From Wenzhouxiangellaceae bacterium (GTDB lineage Bacteria; Pseudomonadota; Gammaproteobacteria; Xanthomonadales; Wenzhouxiangellaceae): a DNA stretch of 64,000 nucleotides. How positions within the stretch are numbered: position 1 is the first letter of the stretch; the number at the start of each line of letters is the position of its first letter. The position numbers and the translations under genes were made by a program. Under the pieces are notes generated by a model. The model saw only the letters and a list, made by a program, of their open reading frames with translations, was not told the DNA's origin and did no database searches. The stretch lies in the NCBI GenBank assembly GCA_028289455.1, contig JANQPN010000080.1:62001-126000 (forward strand), in the 5' to 3' direction. Below, in pieces: positions 7,942 through 17,094 of this stretch.

Positions 7942-10900
7942 CTAAAAAGCCTTGCCGGTATCCACATTCAACAGCAGGAAACGTGTGTCGTTCAACATGC
8001 TGCGCTCGCCAACCAGGGTCAGGATTCCCTCTGGCCCAATCAGGCTGCCGGTAAGCACTTCGGACAGGCCAAAATCGAATGTCAGCGAATCAAGCTGTTG
8101 TCCGTCCTGACTCAAGGCAACCACCAGCCCATCGCTGGCACCTGACCCCTGGCTGCTGCCGGCAGCCAGCACAAACCCGCCCTGATCAATGGCCACACCT
8201 CTGAGCCGTTCACCCTGGTTGACGGTAGTCGCCCAAATGACTGCACCGGCTGCAGTAACACGTCGGATTACCCAATCATCACTGTTGCTGCTGGAACCCA
8301 CCAGCAAGTCGCCGTTGGCAAATTGCTGCAGGGCAAAAACCGAATCGGGTATCTGTGCCAGCATCTGTGCCGACCCGCCACTGCGGTTAACCGATGCCAG
8401 CCAGCCGGTGGGAGCGTTATTTCCCTGAAAACCGCCGATTACCAGGTCACAATTTCCGCTGCTGTCACAACCGGCCAAAACCGCCGCATATGCTGTCTCT
8501 GAAGAGCCGTTATCACGCAGCACTTCAAACAACCGGTTGCCGGCATGATCATAACGCACCACCAGTCCATCAAAATTACTGCCGTTATAACTCTCCCCAA
8601 CCGCATATACGCCACTCATGTCAGCCTGCAGCGCATAATAAGCCTTCACCTGAGACCCGACATCATCGATGATGGTCTGCTGCAATACACCAGCCAGGTC
8701 ATAACGTTGCAGCACGGCTACATATTCGTTACCCCTTAAACTGTAACCTCCGACATATAAACTTTGATCCAGTGGGCTCAGGGTGACCCCATAGGCGTAA
8801 TCATGACTGCCTGAATCATAGCGTTGTACCCAGACCAAATTGCCGTTCACATCATATTTCAGGATGCGGAAGTCATAATCGCTTCCATTCCAGCCAAAAC
8901 CTGCCAGGTAGCGGTTGCCAAAGGCATCGGCCGCAACTGCCTGAGCTGATTCATCTGCAAAACCACCAACACCCGGAGCATCCATGCCGAAATCATCAAC
9001 CGGTACATTTACCGGCGGTTGAAAATCCAGATCAGGTGGTTGATCAATTGGTACCGGTGTCTGCTCGGCAATTTGAATACGTGCCGGTATGATTAATGTC
9101 TGACCAGGCTCCTGGTTATCCATTACACCCAGGATAAACTCGAAGCTGCCACCCTGCGAGGGCACACCTGAAATACCCAGATTGCAGCCGTTCAACACCA
9201 ATCCGGGCGGCAGATTGGAATCAAGCAACACGCACTCATAAGGTAACTCTCCGCCTGCAACCGCAGTTGGCGTTTCATAAGGAACATCGACCAGGCCATT
9301 GGGGAAATTGATCTGCTGCTGCACCAGGCCTTCAGGCAGTATGTTCAAAACAAATTGACCTGAGCTGCTGCTGCCGGTGCTGTCACTGACGGTAGCACTG
9401 AAGGTAAATTCTCCGGAGGACTGAGGTTGGCCACCGACGAAGCCGGTATCCGACAATGCCAGGCCAGGCGGCAGACCACCACCACCGCTCCAACTGATTG
9501 GTGGTTGTGTGCCAGCGGCCATCAGCTGCTGACCGTAGCTGATATTCAATACGCCGGGCGGAAGCGATTGATCAGGCACTTGTAAGCCTGAATCCACGTT
9601 TAATACATAGTCCCTGCCACCGGTATTACCCTGACTGTCAACAGCATCTGCCTGAACATTAAATGACCCGGTAGCTGACGGCTGGCCCTGGATAACACCG
9701 TTACTGTGAGTCAATCCCGGCGGTAAGCCGGTTAACTCGACCACATAAGACGGCACACCATTGACTGGCTCAACTATTGCCAGATATTCATCACTGGTAT
9801 TGGCTGAAGGCAGCTGATCCGGTGTCAATTCAAGATCGGTTAAGACCTGTAATAAGTAGTCGCGCTGTGCTGTTTGCGGTGGTTGTACGGAATCTTCAGC
9901 TACAGCCTGTATGGTTGAAATACCGGCTCTTACCGGTACACCACTGATAATTGCCGTTCTGCCGTCAACCGTTGCGCTCAGGCCTTCCGGAATGCCGGTT
10001 ACAACCAGACTGACCGGATCTATACCGCCTGCAGCTTCTATTACAGCTTCAAAATTTATCCCGACTACCGCATTCGGCAAATTGTCGGCTTCCGGCAGCA
10101 ACTGCAATTCAGTCGCCACCATAGTGGTCACGGTTACCTGGTTATTGGCGAGATTGGGGTCTGATATCGCTGATCCGACCGTGGCCTGGTTGCTCAGCGT
10201 TTCACTCATTTGGGCGTCAACACTGAAGGTGAACTGTAATGCCGTACTGTCTCCAACAGGCAATTCTTCAAGCTCGCATGCAACCACCGAGCCGAGCGGC
10301 TCACCACAGTTAAATGCCTCTGCACTGATAGCTTCCAGATTCAAGCCGGCTGACCAGACATCCATTAACATCACGTCGGTTGCCGTCTCTGAGCCCAGAT
10401 TACTTACAGTAACCTCATACATCACCATAGTGCCGTTTAGTACCATGCCCGGACCGGTTTTTGTAACAGCCAGATCCGCCTGCCCTGCGACAGTGGTAAA
10501 GTCGGTTGCCTGGTTATTGGCCGGAAACTCATCAACAATGCCTTCCGGCGTTGCCACATTGGCAGTGTTTTGCAAAACCCCTTCAAAATCATCACTGATA
10601 GTCGCCTCTACAGTGAAGCTGACGAAACTGTTGGCAGCAAAATTAACCAGCGCATTGATGTCACCCGTTCCAGCAGCATTGGTGCATGATGCACCGAATC
10701 CTGCACTGCAGGTCCAGCTGGCATCAACCAATGCCTCGGGGAATATATCGGTTACCAGAGCACCGATAATCTCATCGTCAGTATTGTTAGTCGCTGTGAT
10801 GGTGTAAGTGATCAGTGCGCCCGGTGTGCTGGATGACTGACCATCGGTCTTACTGATGGCAAGGTCAAACGCCGAGTTAACCGTGGTGGAAACCGTTTCT

Positions 10901-13515
10901 GAAGTGTTGTTGGACAAATTCAGATCCACGGCAGTTTGCGGCGTTACCATCGCCTGATTAAGGATTTCACCTGTTGCCTGCTGGACCACTGTTCCAGTGA
11001 TGGTGAAGACCATTTGCTCATCAATGTTGATGAGTACATTTTCATTAATATTTCCGGTACCGTCCGGTGCACATTCTGATAGACCGCTGGTCTCACAGGT
11101 CCAGCTGACACCTGTCAGCAACGGCGAAAACATATCGGTAACCAGTGCTTCGACCAACAAAGGGTCACCATCCGGTTCCTGGCTTTCATCCGGAAACAGA
11201 TGTGAAACTGTGACCGTGTACGTAATGACATCACCCGGATCAGCTTCTGCCAGATCAACCGTTTTAGTAACTGCAAGGTCGGCAATGATTGGTGTTATTT
11301 CGGTGGTATCAGTCGCTGAGTTATTTCCTGGGACCGGATCAACTTCCGGTGGATTAACAGCTACATCAGCCGTGTTCATCAACGTCCCGGTAAAGTTTGG
11401 ATCAACCTGTGCACTGACGGTGAACGTCACTGTGCTCATCGGATCAAGGTTGACTGCCGCATTGATATCGCCGGTGCCGTTGGCCGGACAACCCGCGCCC
11501 GGATCGGCGATACAGGTCCAGGTGATATTAATCAGACCATTGGGAAACATGTCAGTAACTGTTGCACTGGGCACAGCAACATCACCCAGATGTTCAACTG
11601 TGATGATGTAATTCAGAAAATCACCAGGATTGGCGGTAACCACATTATCGGTTTTGGCAATCGCAAGATCGGAATTGGGCAGTACTACATCGGTGATATC
11701 GGTTGCTGAGTTATTCGTCGGGTTCGGATCCACCGCCGGCATGTTAACTTCAACCGATGCGGTATTCATCAAAGTACCACTAAAGCCCGGGTCCACAGTC
11801 GCGGTAACGGTGTATTCCACAAAGTCACCGAATTCCAGGAATATCGGGTCGTTGATATCCCCAGTGCCGGCCTGACCACAAGATGATTTCTGACCGGCCG
11901 AACAGGTCCAGTTGATATTGGTCAGCCCTGCCGGGAACATATCGGTTACCGTTGCAGAAACAGACGAATCACCCAAGTGATCAACGGTAATCGTATATGT
12001 CAGCTGATCACCCGGGTTAACCTCGGTTTCGTTATCGGTCTTGCTGATGGCCAGATCAAAATTCGGCAGGTTAACCATCACCCCAGTAGTGGCCGAGTTG
12101 TTGCCCGGCATGGTATCTGTCAGACCGGGACTGGAAGTTGCCGTGGTAGTCACAAAAAAGCTGTCAGTAGCACCGGGATCGACCTGCGCGTTGACGTTAT
12201 AGGTAAGCGTCCCGCCATTGGCTATCGATGCAGTGTCATTGATATCGCCGACGTCACCTGATGAGCACTGCGACGGAGGCATGGCAAAACAGCTCCAGTT
12301 GACATTCACCAGCTCTGGTGGAAATGGCGTTGATACAGTAACACTGTCATCGCCAGCAGGGCCGGAATTATCAACCGTGATAGTGAAAGAAATAAAATCA
12401 CCCGGCAATACCGAAGGTGTACTGGCCATGCTGTCTACGGATAAGTCTAAATCTGTGACCTCAACCTCAACTGCGCCGATGTCGCACAGTGCCGTCAAAT
12501 CACCATCACCGTCTACAGGGCGCGATACTCCGCGCTGGTCATTAAATTCACAAGCCACTCCGGCATTATTGCTGCCATCAATAGCGGGACTAACCAATTG
12601 AGGTAAGTGAGTGGGCGTTGGGCCACCATTATTCGCCAGTGGATTCAGCAATGGATCTACGCCATTCATATCGCCTGTTCCGGCAAACCCGCAGCTGCTG
12701 TCCGAGTCAATATTAAAGCCTGCCGATGTCGGTGCGTCTCCCGCACAGTTGGTACCGGCGGGGTTGTCCAATATCGAATTGGCAATGCTGCTGGTATCAA
12801 GCATGAAACCATTGATACCAGTCTGATTATCAGCAATCGTGGTGTTGTTGATGTCCATCGATCCGGCGCCCAGATTGATGGCCGTACCCAAACCGGAAAA
12901 AGTACTGTTGTTCACGACAAACATCGATTCAGTACCGCCGATTCCGGTTTCTGAACCGGTGCCGCGAAAAGTTGAGTTCTGAACCACTACATTCATTGAA
13001 GTGGTCATACCTATGCTGGTCCCGTTATTCACAAACTCAACGTTGTTGAACGATGCGCTCAATGTGAACAGTTCAACAGCTATTGCCATGCCTGAGTTGG
13101 CCAGGACGACATCATTGATTTGACCGGTATTGCCAAACCGGATCATAGTGATTTCCGGCGCAGCCGGTGCACGCATAATGGTGGACCCATTGCCGTTAAG
13201 TATGAACTCAGCTACCGGTACAAAAGCGTTGTCCAGATCCGGATCACTATCCAGCATATAAGTGCTGCCGGGCGCCAGACTGATGGTATTCAAGCCGGCA
13301 ATAGGCGCTTCACAGGCCATATCTACCGCACTGCCGTCGATGATGGATTGTGCTGCTTCATACAAACTGCACAAACTGTCACCCATATTAAAATTGACCT
13401 GTCCCGGATCAACATTAATTACTTGTGCCTGACTGAAAATCGGGATCATCATGAATCCCGATAGTGCTAATGCTTTACGAAAACGTCGCATTAATGGCAT
13501 TGTTGCTTGGTACAT
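7942..13515 (-). CDS. Giant exported surface protein: beta-helix, six DUF11, Ig-like repeats, beta-propeller
   Basis: 1857 residues with a signal peptide (ending IFSQAQ). Order of parts: a parallel beta-helix-like region of the choice-of-anchor Q kind (to about 350); six DUF11 repeats (about 355-1135), each opening with a variant of DLAISKTD and a PGD(x)TYTITV strand; four putative Ig domains of the He_PIG type (about 1140-1490), each with a LPPGL or IPEGL turn; and a C-terminal propeller with repeats such as YLAGFGWNGSDYDFRILKYD (about 1500-1857). No sorting signal is visible at the C-terminus. The role is probably surface adhesion or a scaffold. It is the third gene of the cyclase operon, after the FecR gene. 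Start ATG at 13515; AGGT lies 11 bases upstream. Confidence 0.85.
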   Translation of the reverse strand: MYQATMPLMRRFRKALALSGFMMIPIFSQAQVINVDPGQVNFNMGDSLCSLYEAAQSIIDGSAVDMACEAPIAGLNTISLAPGSTYMLDSDPDLDNAFVPVAEFILNGNGSTIMRAPAAPEITMIRFGNTGQINDVVLANSGMAIAVELFTLSASFNNVEFVNNGTSIGMTTSMNVVVQNSTFRGTGSETGIGGTESMFVVNNSTFSGLGTAINLGAGSMDINNTTIADNQTGINGFMLDTSSIANSILDNPAGTNCAGDAPTSAGFNIDSDSSCGFAGTGDMNGVDPLLNPLANNGGPTPTHLPQLVSPAIDGSNNAGVACEFNDQRGVSRPVDGDGDLTALCDIGAVEVEVTDLDLSVDSMASTPSVLPGDFISFTITVDNSGPAGDDSVTVSTPFPPELVNVNWSCFAMPPSQCSSGDVGDINDTASIANGGTLTYNVNAQVDPGATDSFFVTTTATSSPGLTDTMPGNNSATTGVMVNLPNFDLAISKTDNETEVNPGDQLTYTITVDHLGDSSVSATVTDMFPAGLTNINWTCSAGQKSSCGQAGTGDINDPIFLEFGDFVEYTVTATVDPGFSGTLMNTASVEVNMPAVDPNPTNNSATDITDVVLPNSDLAIAKTDNVVTANPGDFLNYIITVEHLGDVAVPSATVTDMFPNGLINITWTCIADPGAGCPANGTGDINAAVNLDPMSTVTFTVSAQVDPNFTGTLMNTADVAVNPPEVDPVPGNNSATDTTEITPIIADLAVTKTVDLAEADPGDVITYTVTVSHLFPDESQEPDGDPLLVEALVTDMFSPLLTGVSWTCETSGLSECAPDGTGNINENVLINIDEQMVFTITGTVVQQATGEILNQAMVTPQTAVDLNLSNNTSETVSTTVNSAFDLAISKTDGQSSSTPGALITYTITATNNTDDEIIGALVTDIFPEALVDASWTCSAGFGASCTNAAGTGDINALVNFAANSFVSFTVEATISDDFEGVLQNTANVATPEGIVDEFPANNQATDFTTVAGQADLAVTKTGPGMVLNGTMVMYEVTVSNLGSETATDVMLMDVWSAGLNLEAISAEAFNCGEPLGSVVACELEELPVGDSTALQFTFSVDAQMSETLSNQATVGSAISDPNLANNQVTVTTMVATELQLLPEADNLPNAVVGINFEAVIEAAGGIDPVSLVVTGIPEGLSATVDGRTAIISGVPVRAGISTIQAVAEDSVQPPQTAQRDYLLQVLTDLELTPDQLPSANTSDEYLAIVEPVNGVPSYVVELTGLPPGLTHSNGVIQGQPSATGSFNVQADAVDSQGNTGGRDYVLNVDSGLQVPDQSLPPGVLNISYGQQLMAAGTQPPISWSGGGGLPPGLALSDTGFVGGQPQSSGEFTFSATVSDSTGSSSSGQFVLNILPEGLVQQQINFPNGLVDVPYETPTAVAGGELPYECVLLDSNLPPGLVLNGCNLGISGVPSQGGSFEFILGVMDNQEPGQTLIIPARIQIAEQTPVPIDQPPDLDFQPPVNVPVDDFGMDAPGVGGFADESAQAVAADAFGNRYLAGFGWNGSDYDFRILKYDVNGNLVWVQRYDSGSHDYAYGVTLSPLDQSLYVGGYSLRGNEYVAVLQRYDLAGVLQQTIIDDVGSQVKAYYALQADMSGVYAVGESYNGSNFDGLVVRYDHAGNRLFEVLRDNGSSETAYAAVLAGCDSSGNCDLVIGGFQGNNAPTGWLASVNRSGGSAQMLAQIPDSVFALQQFANGDLLVGSSSNSDDWVIRRVTAAGAVIWATTVNQGERLRGVAIDQGGFVLAAGSSQGSGASDGLVVALSQDGQQLDSLTFDFGLSEVLTGSLIGPEGILTLVGERSMLNDTRFLLLNVDTGKAF

Positions 13516-13582
13516 TTTGGTTGTTACCTGTAGTCGCTGCTACTTCGGACAGTTAAATACCCACTTCTCGACCGCCGACTGA

Positions 13583-14377
13583 TCATCCTCCTGAAGGCGG
13601 CCGCGGTGGCGGCGGAGCCATCCCCATTTCACCGGCAGGCTGATCCGACATGGTTGGAGCCGGCGCGGTAGGATCGACTGATTGATCGCCACCTGAAATT
13701 ATCGCCTGATCGCCACCTGAGCCGATAACGGCATCAGCAGTAGCGACAGCAGCAGTTTCCTCAGTTGCGCCGAAGAATCTGGTCGGAGGACGGATCGGTT
13801 CACCCAGGCGAATACTGATGAAATCACCGGCACGTAACAGGGTGGTGCTTGGATAAGCCGGATCCTGACTGGTGGCTGAAACCAGCCCGGAATAGACATA
13901 CACCGATGTTTCGCGGGTTGCGGCAACCACTTCAAATACTGTTCCCTGAACACCCATAACGCCTTCACGGGTCTCCACCTGATAGCTGTCCTGGCGGCTG
14001 GAAAACGCACTGGAAACCTGGCTGCGCAGTCTTCCCCGGGTCAGCTGCAATAAACTGCGCGGCGCGTTGCCAGGTGCATACTGGGCAATTGCCACCTGGG
14101 CGTTTTCGTCCAGAGTAAAACTGCTACCGTCGGTAAACTGAACTTCGACCAGTGCATTGTCCAGTGTAATTAACTGATCACTGCGTTGTATCTGATCACC
14201 AACATCAAGCGTAGTGTTTTGTGCGGCCCGGATAACCGAAACCTCACCCTGCAGTCGGATCACTTCACCGACAGTCTGGTTGTCCTGCGCATAAGCAGTG
14301 GTTGTCAACAGACTGCACAGCAACACGCTCACTGCCGCCAGCCAGATTGATAAATATGATGGATGTCTGTTCTTCAT
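13583..14377 (-). CDS. Exported FecR-domain protein
   Basis: 264 residues: a signal peptide (ending TTTAYAQ), then a FecR-type domain from about 37 to 195 with VGEVIRLQGEVSVIR, GDQIQRSDQLIT, VEVQFTDGSSFTLDENAQV, LQLTRGRLRS and VETREGVMGVQGTVFEV. The last 70 residues are low-complexity and rich in Pro, Gly and Ala. In TonB signalling FecR spans the inner membrane and controls a sigma factor. This version is instead an exported single-domain type, often found beside CHASE2 cyclases and TPR proteins. It begins one base after the stop of the beta-barrel gene, so translation is likely coupled. It may bridge the outer-membrane protein and the CHASE2 sensor; that is an inference from gene order. Confidence 0.88.
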   Translation of the reverse strand: MKNRHPSYLSIWLAAVSVLLCSLLTTTAYAQDNQTVGEVIRLQGEVSVIRAAQNTTLDVGDQIQRSDQLITLDNALVEVQFTDGSSFTLDENAQVAIAQYAPGNAPRSLLQLTRGRLRSQVSSAFSSRQDSYQVETREGVMGVQGTVFEVVAATRETSVYVYSGLVSATSQDPAYPSTTLLRAGDFISIRLGEPIRPPTRFFGATEETAAVATADAVIGSGGDQAIISGGDQSVDPTAPAPTMSDQPAGEMGMAPPPPRPPSGG

Positions 14378-14378
14378 T

Positions 14379-15866
14379 TTAGAACCGCCAGCTCACGCCT
14401 ATTGAGGCGACAAAGCGTTGATAATCAAATGCTGCAATGCTGGACTGATGATCGACATAGGTCAGCTGACCACGCAAATACCAGCCGGAGGCAACCTGAT
14501 AGGTTGAGCTGAGATAATATTCCCAGCTTTCATCGGCTCTTTCCGTAAGAAATGGAATGTTCAGGTTGTCAAAATCAATATCGGTATATCGCGCACCTAT
14601 CCCCAGTGACCATACCGGGGTGAAGTTGTATTCAGTATAGGTGTAGGCCTGAATTTCTTCACGATCCCAGTTACTGCCGTCAGCATCATAGTCCAGGTAT
14701 TCGACAATGCTGCGAAGTGTCCAGCGACGGGTAATGTTGCCCCCGAATAATATGCCGCCTCCATAGATTTCCGCACTGCGGTCATCTTCCGGAAACGCCA
14801 CCAAGTCAAAATCACTGCTGGCGTACCGCCCGTACACATGGGTATATAAATTACCGGTTACACGTACATAGGCACCCGGTGTGACGGTGACTGTCGTACT
14901 GAATGCATCCCCGTCAAAGCGGTCATGACTGACTTCCACCGGTAATCGCCAGCCCCAGCCGTTAAAGGACTGGCCGGTACCCAGTAATCCGTTTAATCGG
15001 GTAAAGTTGAATTCACTGGCCTGGTGATGAACCGACTGGGTGCCCCGCCCTTCGGCAAACAGCATCCAATTCCCGCCCAGTTTCTTCTGATAAATCGCAT
15101 CGGCTGTGACCACATGGCGGAAATCTTCCTCATCTTCACCACCACCGGGAGCCAGATCATCCGGCAGCAGAGCAACGTTGTCATCGTATTCCAGGCGGTA
15201 ACCAAGGGTAAAACTCCAGGGACTTTGCGCCGGCTGATCGCGTACTTCACTAACCTGACGGAACCGGTAACTCAGGAATGAATCCGGCGCCCGGCGAATG
15301 GCCTGTTGAGCAACCTCATAAGCCTCCTTATAGCGGCGATTACGTTGCAGGTATTCGATATACTCGGCAGCGGCTTCCTGAGCGAGTGAAGCATCATCTG
15401 CTTCCAGCAATTGCTGGTACAAACTGTCGGCAGCAGTGTGGTCACCTTCGGCCGCAGCAATCCGTGCACGATACAGCTGATAATCATCACTGTTACCCGC
15501 TGGAATCTGTGCCAGCAATGAATTGGCTGCAGAAAAATCCCGCCCGGCAATCAGACTGTTTAACAGCGCACGATTGACCTCATCATCTGCCGGATTGTTG
15601 GCAGCAGCGCGGTTCAGAAGGGGCAATGCCTGATCAGGCTGTTGCCGGTGATAATAGGCCAAACCCAGCAATCGGTCGCGTGCAGCTGCAGATGGTGCTG
15701 ACTCAAGCAGCTGGATAACAGTTTGCCAATCCTGTTCAGTGTAAGCCTGCGCGGCAGCGTCCAGAGCAGAACTCTGACCGAATGCATTGTGTGCTAACGC
15801 AAACCCCAATACAAAAAATATCAAACTGACAAGATTGACTCTTATAAAACGGTCAACTGAATTCAT
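14379..15866 (-). CDS. TPR-containing outer-membrane beta-barrel protein
   Basis: 495 residues: signal peptide (about 1-30, ending AHNAFGQ), a periplasmic tetratricopeptide-like region (about 35-205, helices with alternating Ala/Leu and Tyr such as LLGLAYYHRQQPDQALPLL), then a region from about 215 made of amphipathic strands with alternating aromatic residues (FTLGYRLEYDDNVALLPDD, WYLRGQLTYVD) that ends in SWRF. The terminal Phe and strand pattern are those of outer-membrane barrels. It is first in the operon containing FecR, DUF11, cyclase and HD genes. No Shine-Dalgarno sequence is visible, and a strong promoter lies directly upstream, so the mRNA may be leaderless. Confidence 0.85.
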   Translation of the reverse strand: MNSVDRFIRVNLVSLIFFVLGFALAHNAFGQSSALDAAAQAYTEQDWQTVIQLLESAPSAAARDRLLGLAYYHRQQPDQALPLLNRAAANNPADDEVNRALLNSLIAGRDFSAANSLLAQIPAGNSDDYQLYRARIAAAEGDHTAADSLYQQLLEADDASLAQEAAAEYIEYLQRNRRYKEAYEVAQQAIRRAPDSFLSYRFRQVSEVRDQPAQSPWSFTLGYRLEYDDNVALLPDDLAPGGGEDEEDFRHVVTADAIYQKKLGGNWMLFAEGRGTQSVHHQASEFNFTRLNGLLGTGQSFNGWGWRLPVEVSHDRFDGDAFSTTVTVTPGAYVRVTGNLYTHVYGRYASSDFDLVAFPEDDRSAEIYGGGILFGGNITRRWTLRSIVEYLDYDADGSNWDREEIQAYTYTEYNFTPVWSLGIGARYTDIDFDNLNIPFLTERADESWEYYLSSTYQVASGWYLRGQLTYVDHQSSIAAFDYQRFVASIGVSWRF

Positions 15867-15871
15867 AATTG

Positions 15872-15901
15872 ATTATAGGCCCGAAGCCAGCTGAGCGTCA
15901 A
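15872..15901 (-). promoter_or_regulatory. Sigma-70-type promoter of the barrel/FecR/cyclase operon
   Basis: On the minus strand, TTGACG (15901-15896) is followed by an 18-base spacer and a perfect TATAAT (15877-15872). Only five bases (CAATT) separate this from the ATG of the outer-membrane protein at 15866. The expected transcription start therefore falls on or within the start codon. Confidence 0.7.
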
Positions 15902-16209
15902 TTGAATAAGCACTTTTATAACCTTATTGGGCTTGCAAAAAAATTCAGAAAATACAATATCTTATACACACAATTACCACTAGAGCGCCAGCCGTTGCAA
16001 GACCTTACTGATGCAAATTGTATTGGCGCCGGGCAACTGCCTGCCAGGCGTTCTGAATAAGAAATAAGCACATCATTCAAAATGATTGACAATCTGGCTG
16101 GAGCTTAAGTTGAATCAGCTTCAATTGCATGTTTTCCTTAATCAACAGCAAAAATAGTTTTCTATGGTTTTTCATTAACATTACCTGATAATTTGCAGCA
16201 TATCCCTTT
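15902..16209. other. Intergenic region without a recognisable gene
   Basis: Between the promoter of the minus-strand cyclase operon and the plus-strand DUF1643 gene. It is AT-rich. I see no convincing gene; the only frames here are short, lack ribosome sites and have no family-like features. It should contain the promoter of the DUF1643 gene, but no clear -35/-10 pair stands out. Confidence 0.5.
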
Positions 16210-16728
16210 ATGTACGATTTATACCAATGCAACAGCAATGACACCGCCAGATATATCCTCGGCAAAAGCGGTGCCAAAAAATTGTTTGTGGTTGGCCTTA
16301 ATCCGAGCACTGCCAACCAGCTAAAACCGGATATCACTGTCACCAAAGTAGAAAGAGCAGCCTTAATGCATGGATTCGATGGTTTTGTTATGACCAATCT
16401 TTATCCTCTGCGCTGCACACAGCCTTGGCGTTTGCCCAAGCGCCGTAATACCGCCATGTTCGAGCAGAATATCCAGACCATTACTGATTTTGCCAAGTCA
16501 GAGCCCAAACCCGTGTTTTGGGCAGCATGGGGTGGTGACATCAATCTGCGGCCATATTTGCTTGATGGGTTCAAAACCGTCAATCGTGTTGTTGAAAGCC
16601 TCAACGGGCGTTGGGTAAAGTTTGGCAGCCTGCGCAGTAACGGCCATCCCAGACACCCTTCACGTTTGTCATATCGTTGGAATTTCACGGATTTTGATGT
16701 TCCCGGCTACCTGAATATTCTTGCCTGA
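16210..16728 (+). CDS. DUF1643-family protein
   Basis: 172 residues, no signal peptide. The segments LFVVGLNPSTANQLKPDITVTKV, FVMTNLYPLRCTQPWRLPK and AAWGGDINLRPYL, followed by SNGHPRHPSRLSYR near the end, are the hallmarks of DUF1643. The family has no firmly established activity. The gene appears to be transcribed alone; the next feature downstream is the promoter of the cobalamin riboswitch. The first in-frame ATG at 16210 has no strong ribosome site. Confidence 0.8.
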   Translation: MYDLYQCNSNDTARYILGKSGAKKLFVVGLNPSTANQLKPDITVTKVERAALMHGFDGFVMTNLYPLRCTQPWRLPKRRNTAMFEQNIQTITDFAKSEPKPVFWAAWGGDINLRPYLLDGFKTVNRVVESLNGRWVKFGSLRSNGHPRHPSRLSYRWNFTDFDVPGYLNILA

Positions 16729-16754
16729 ACGGACACCGCTGCCTTCATGCAAAG

Positions 16755-16783
16755 TTGACGGCGCTATTGCCATCAGGTATTTT
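16755..16783 (+). promoter_or_regulatory. Promoter of the B12 operon
   Basis: TTGACG (16755-16760), a 17-base spacer and TATTTT (16778-16783) form a plausible sigma-70 promoter. The predicted transcription start, about 16790, falls a few bases before the cobalamin riboswitch, which is where the leader should begin. Confidence 0.55.
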
Positions 16784-16794
16784 CCCCACTCGCG

Positions 16795-16969
16795 TTACTG
16801 GTGCTCAGCGGCCATCCGGCCAATGGGTTAAACGGGAAGACGGTCCAAGTCCGTCGCTGCCCCCGCAACGGTAGACGAAGCATCGATCAGCAAGCCACTG
16901 CGATATCCGTGGGAAGGCGATCGAGATAGCTGCAATATGCTCTTCGTAAGCCCGGAGACCGGCCTGTGA
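16795..16969 (+). promoter_or_regulatory. Cobalamin riboswitch
   Basis: The conserved blocks of the cobalamin aptamer appear in order: GGGTTAAACGGGAA (16825-16838), an AAGTCCGTCGCTGCCCCCGC stretch then AACGGTA (to about 16873), GCCACTG (16894-16900), GGGAAGGCG (16911-16919) and the B12 box AGCCCGGAGACCGGCC (16949-16964). Binding of adenosylcobalamin normally lowers expression of the downstream gene, here btuB. Between aptamer and btuB are two hairpins that could form the expression platform: a perfect 7-bp stem at 16984-17002, and a 6-bp stem at 17057-17074 just before the GGAG of btuB. No clear rho-independent terminator is present, so control of translation initiation is more likely. Confidence 0.93.
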
Positions 16970-17094
16970 CTTTTTTCGACGTATGATCGCGGCGGGCGAT
17001 CACGTGGATGAGCCAGGCGCTCCCCTCGGTGATTCTCCGCAGACGATCCTGAAGCTGTGTTCGGGTTGGAACACGGCACGGAGTAATTCATAAA

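Noticed and set aside
9911..10807. Long plus-strand open frame of 298 codons and further ones at 10997-11611 and 11630-11875
   Set aside because: They lie antisense to the DUF11 repeats, are rich in Ser/Thr/Val as complements of that repeat, and have no ribosome sites or family features.
16077..16397. 106-codon minus-strand frame
   Set aside because: Mostly antisense to the DUF1643 gene, which has clear family motifs.
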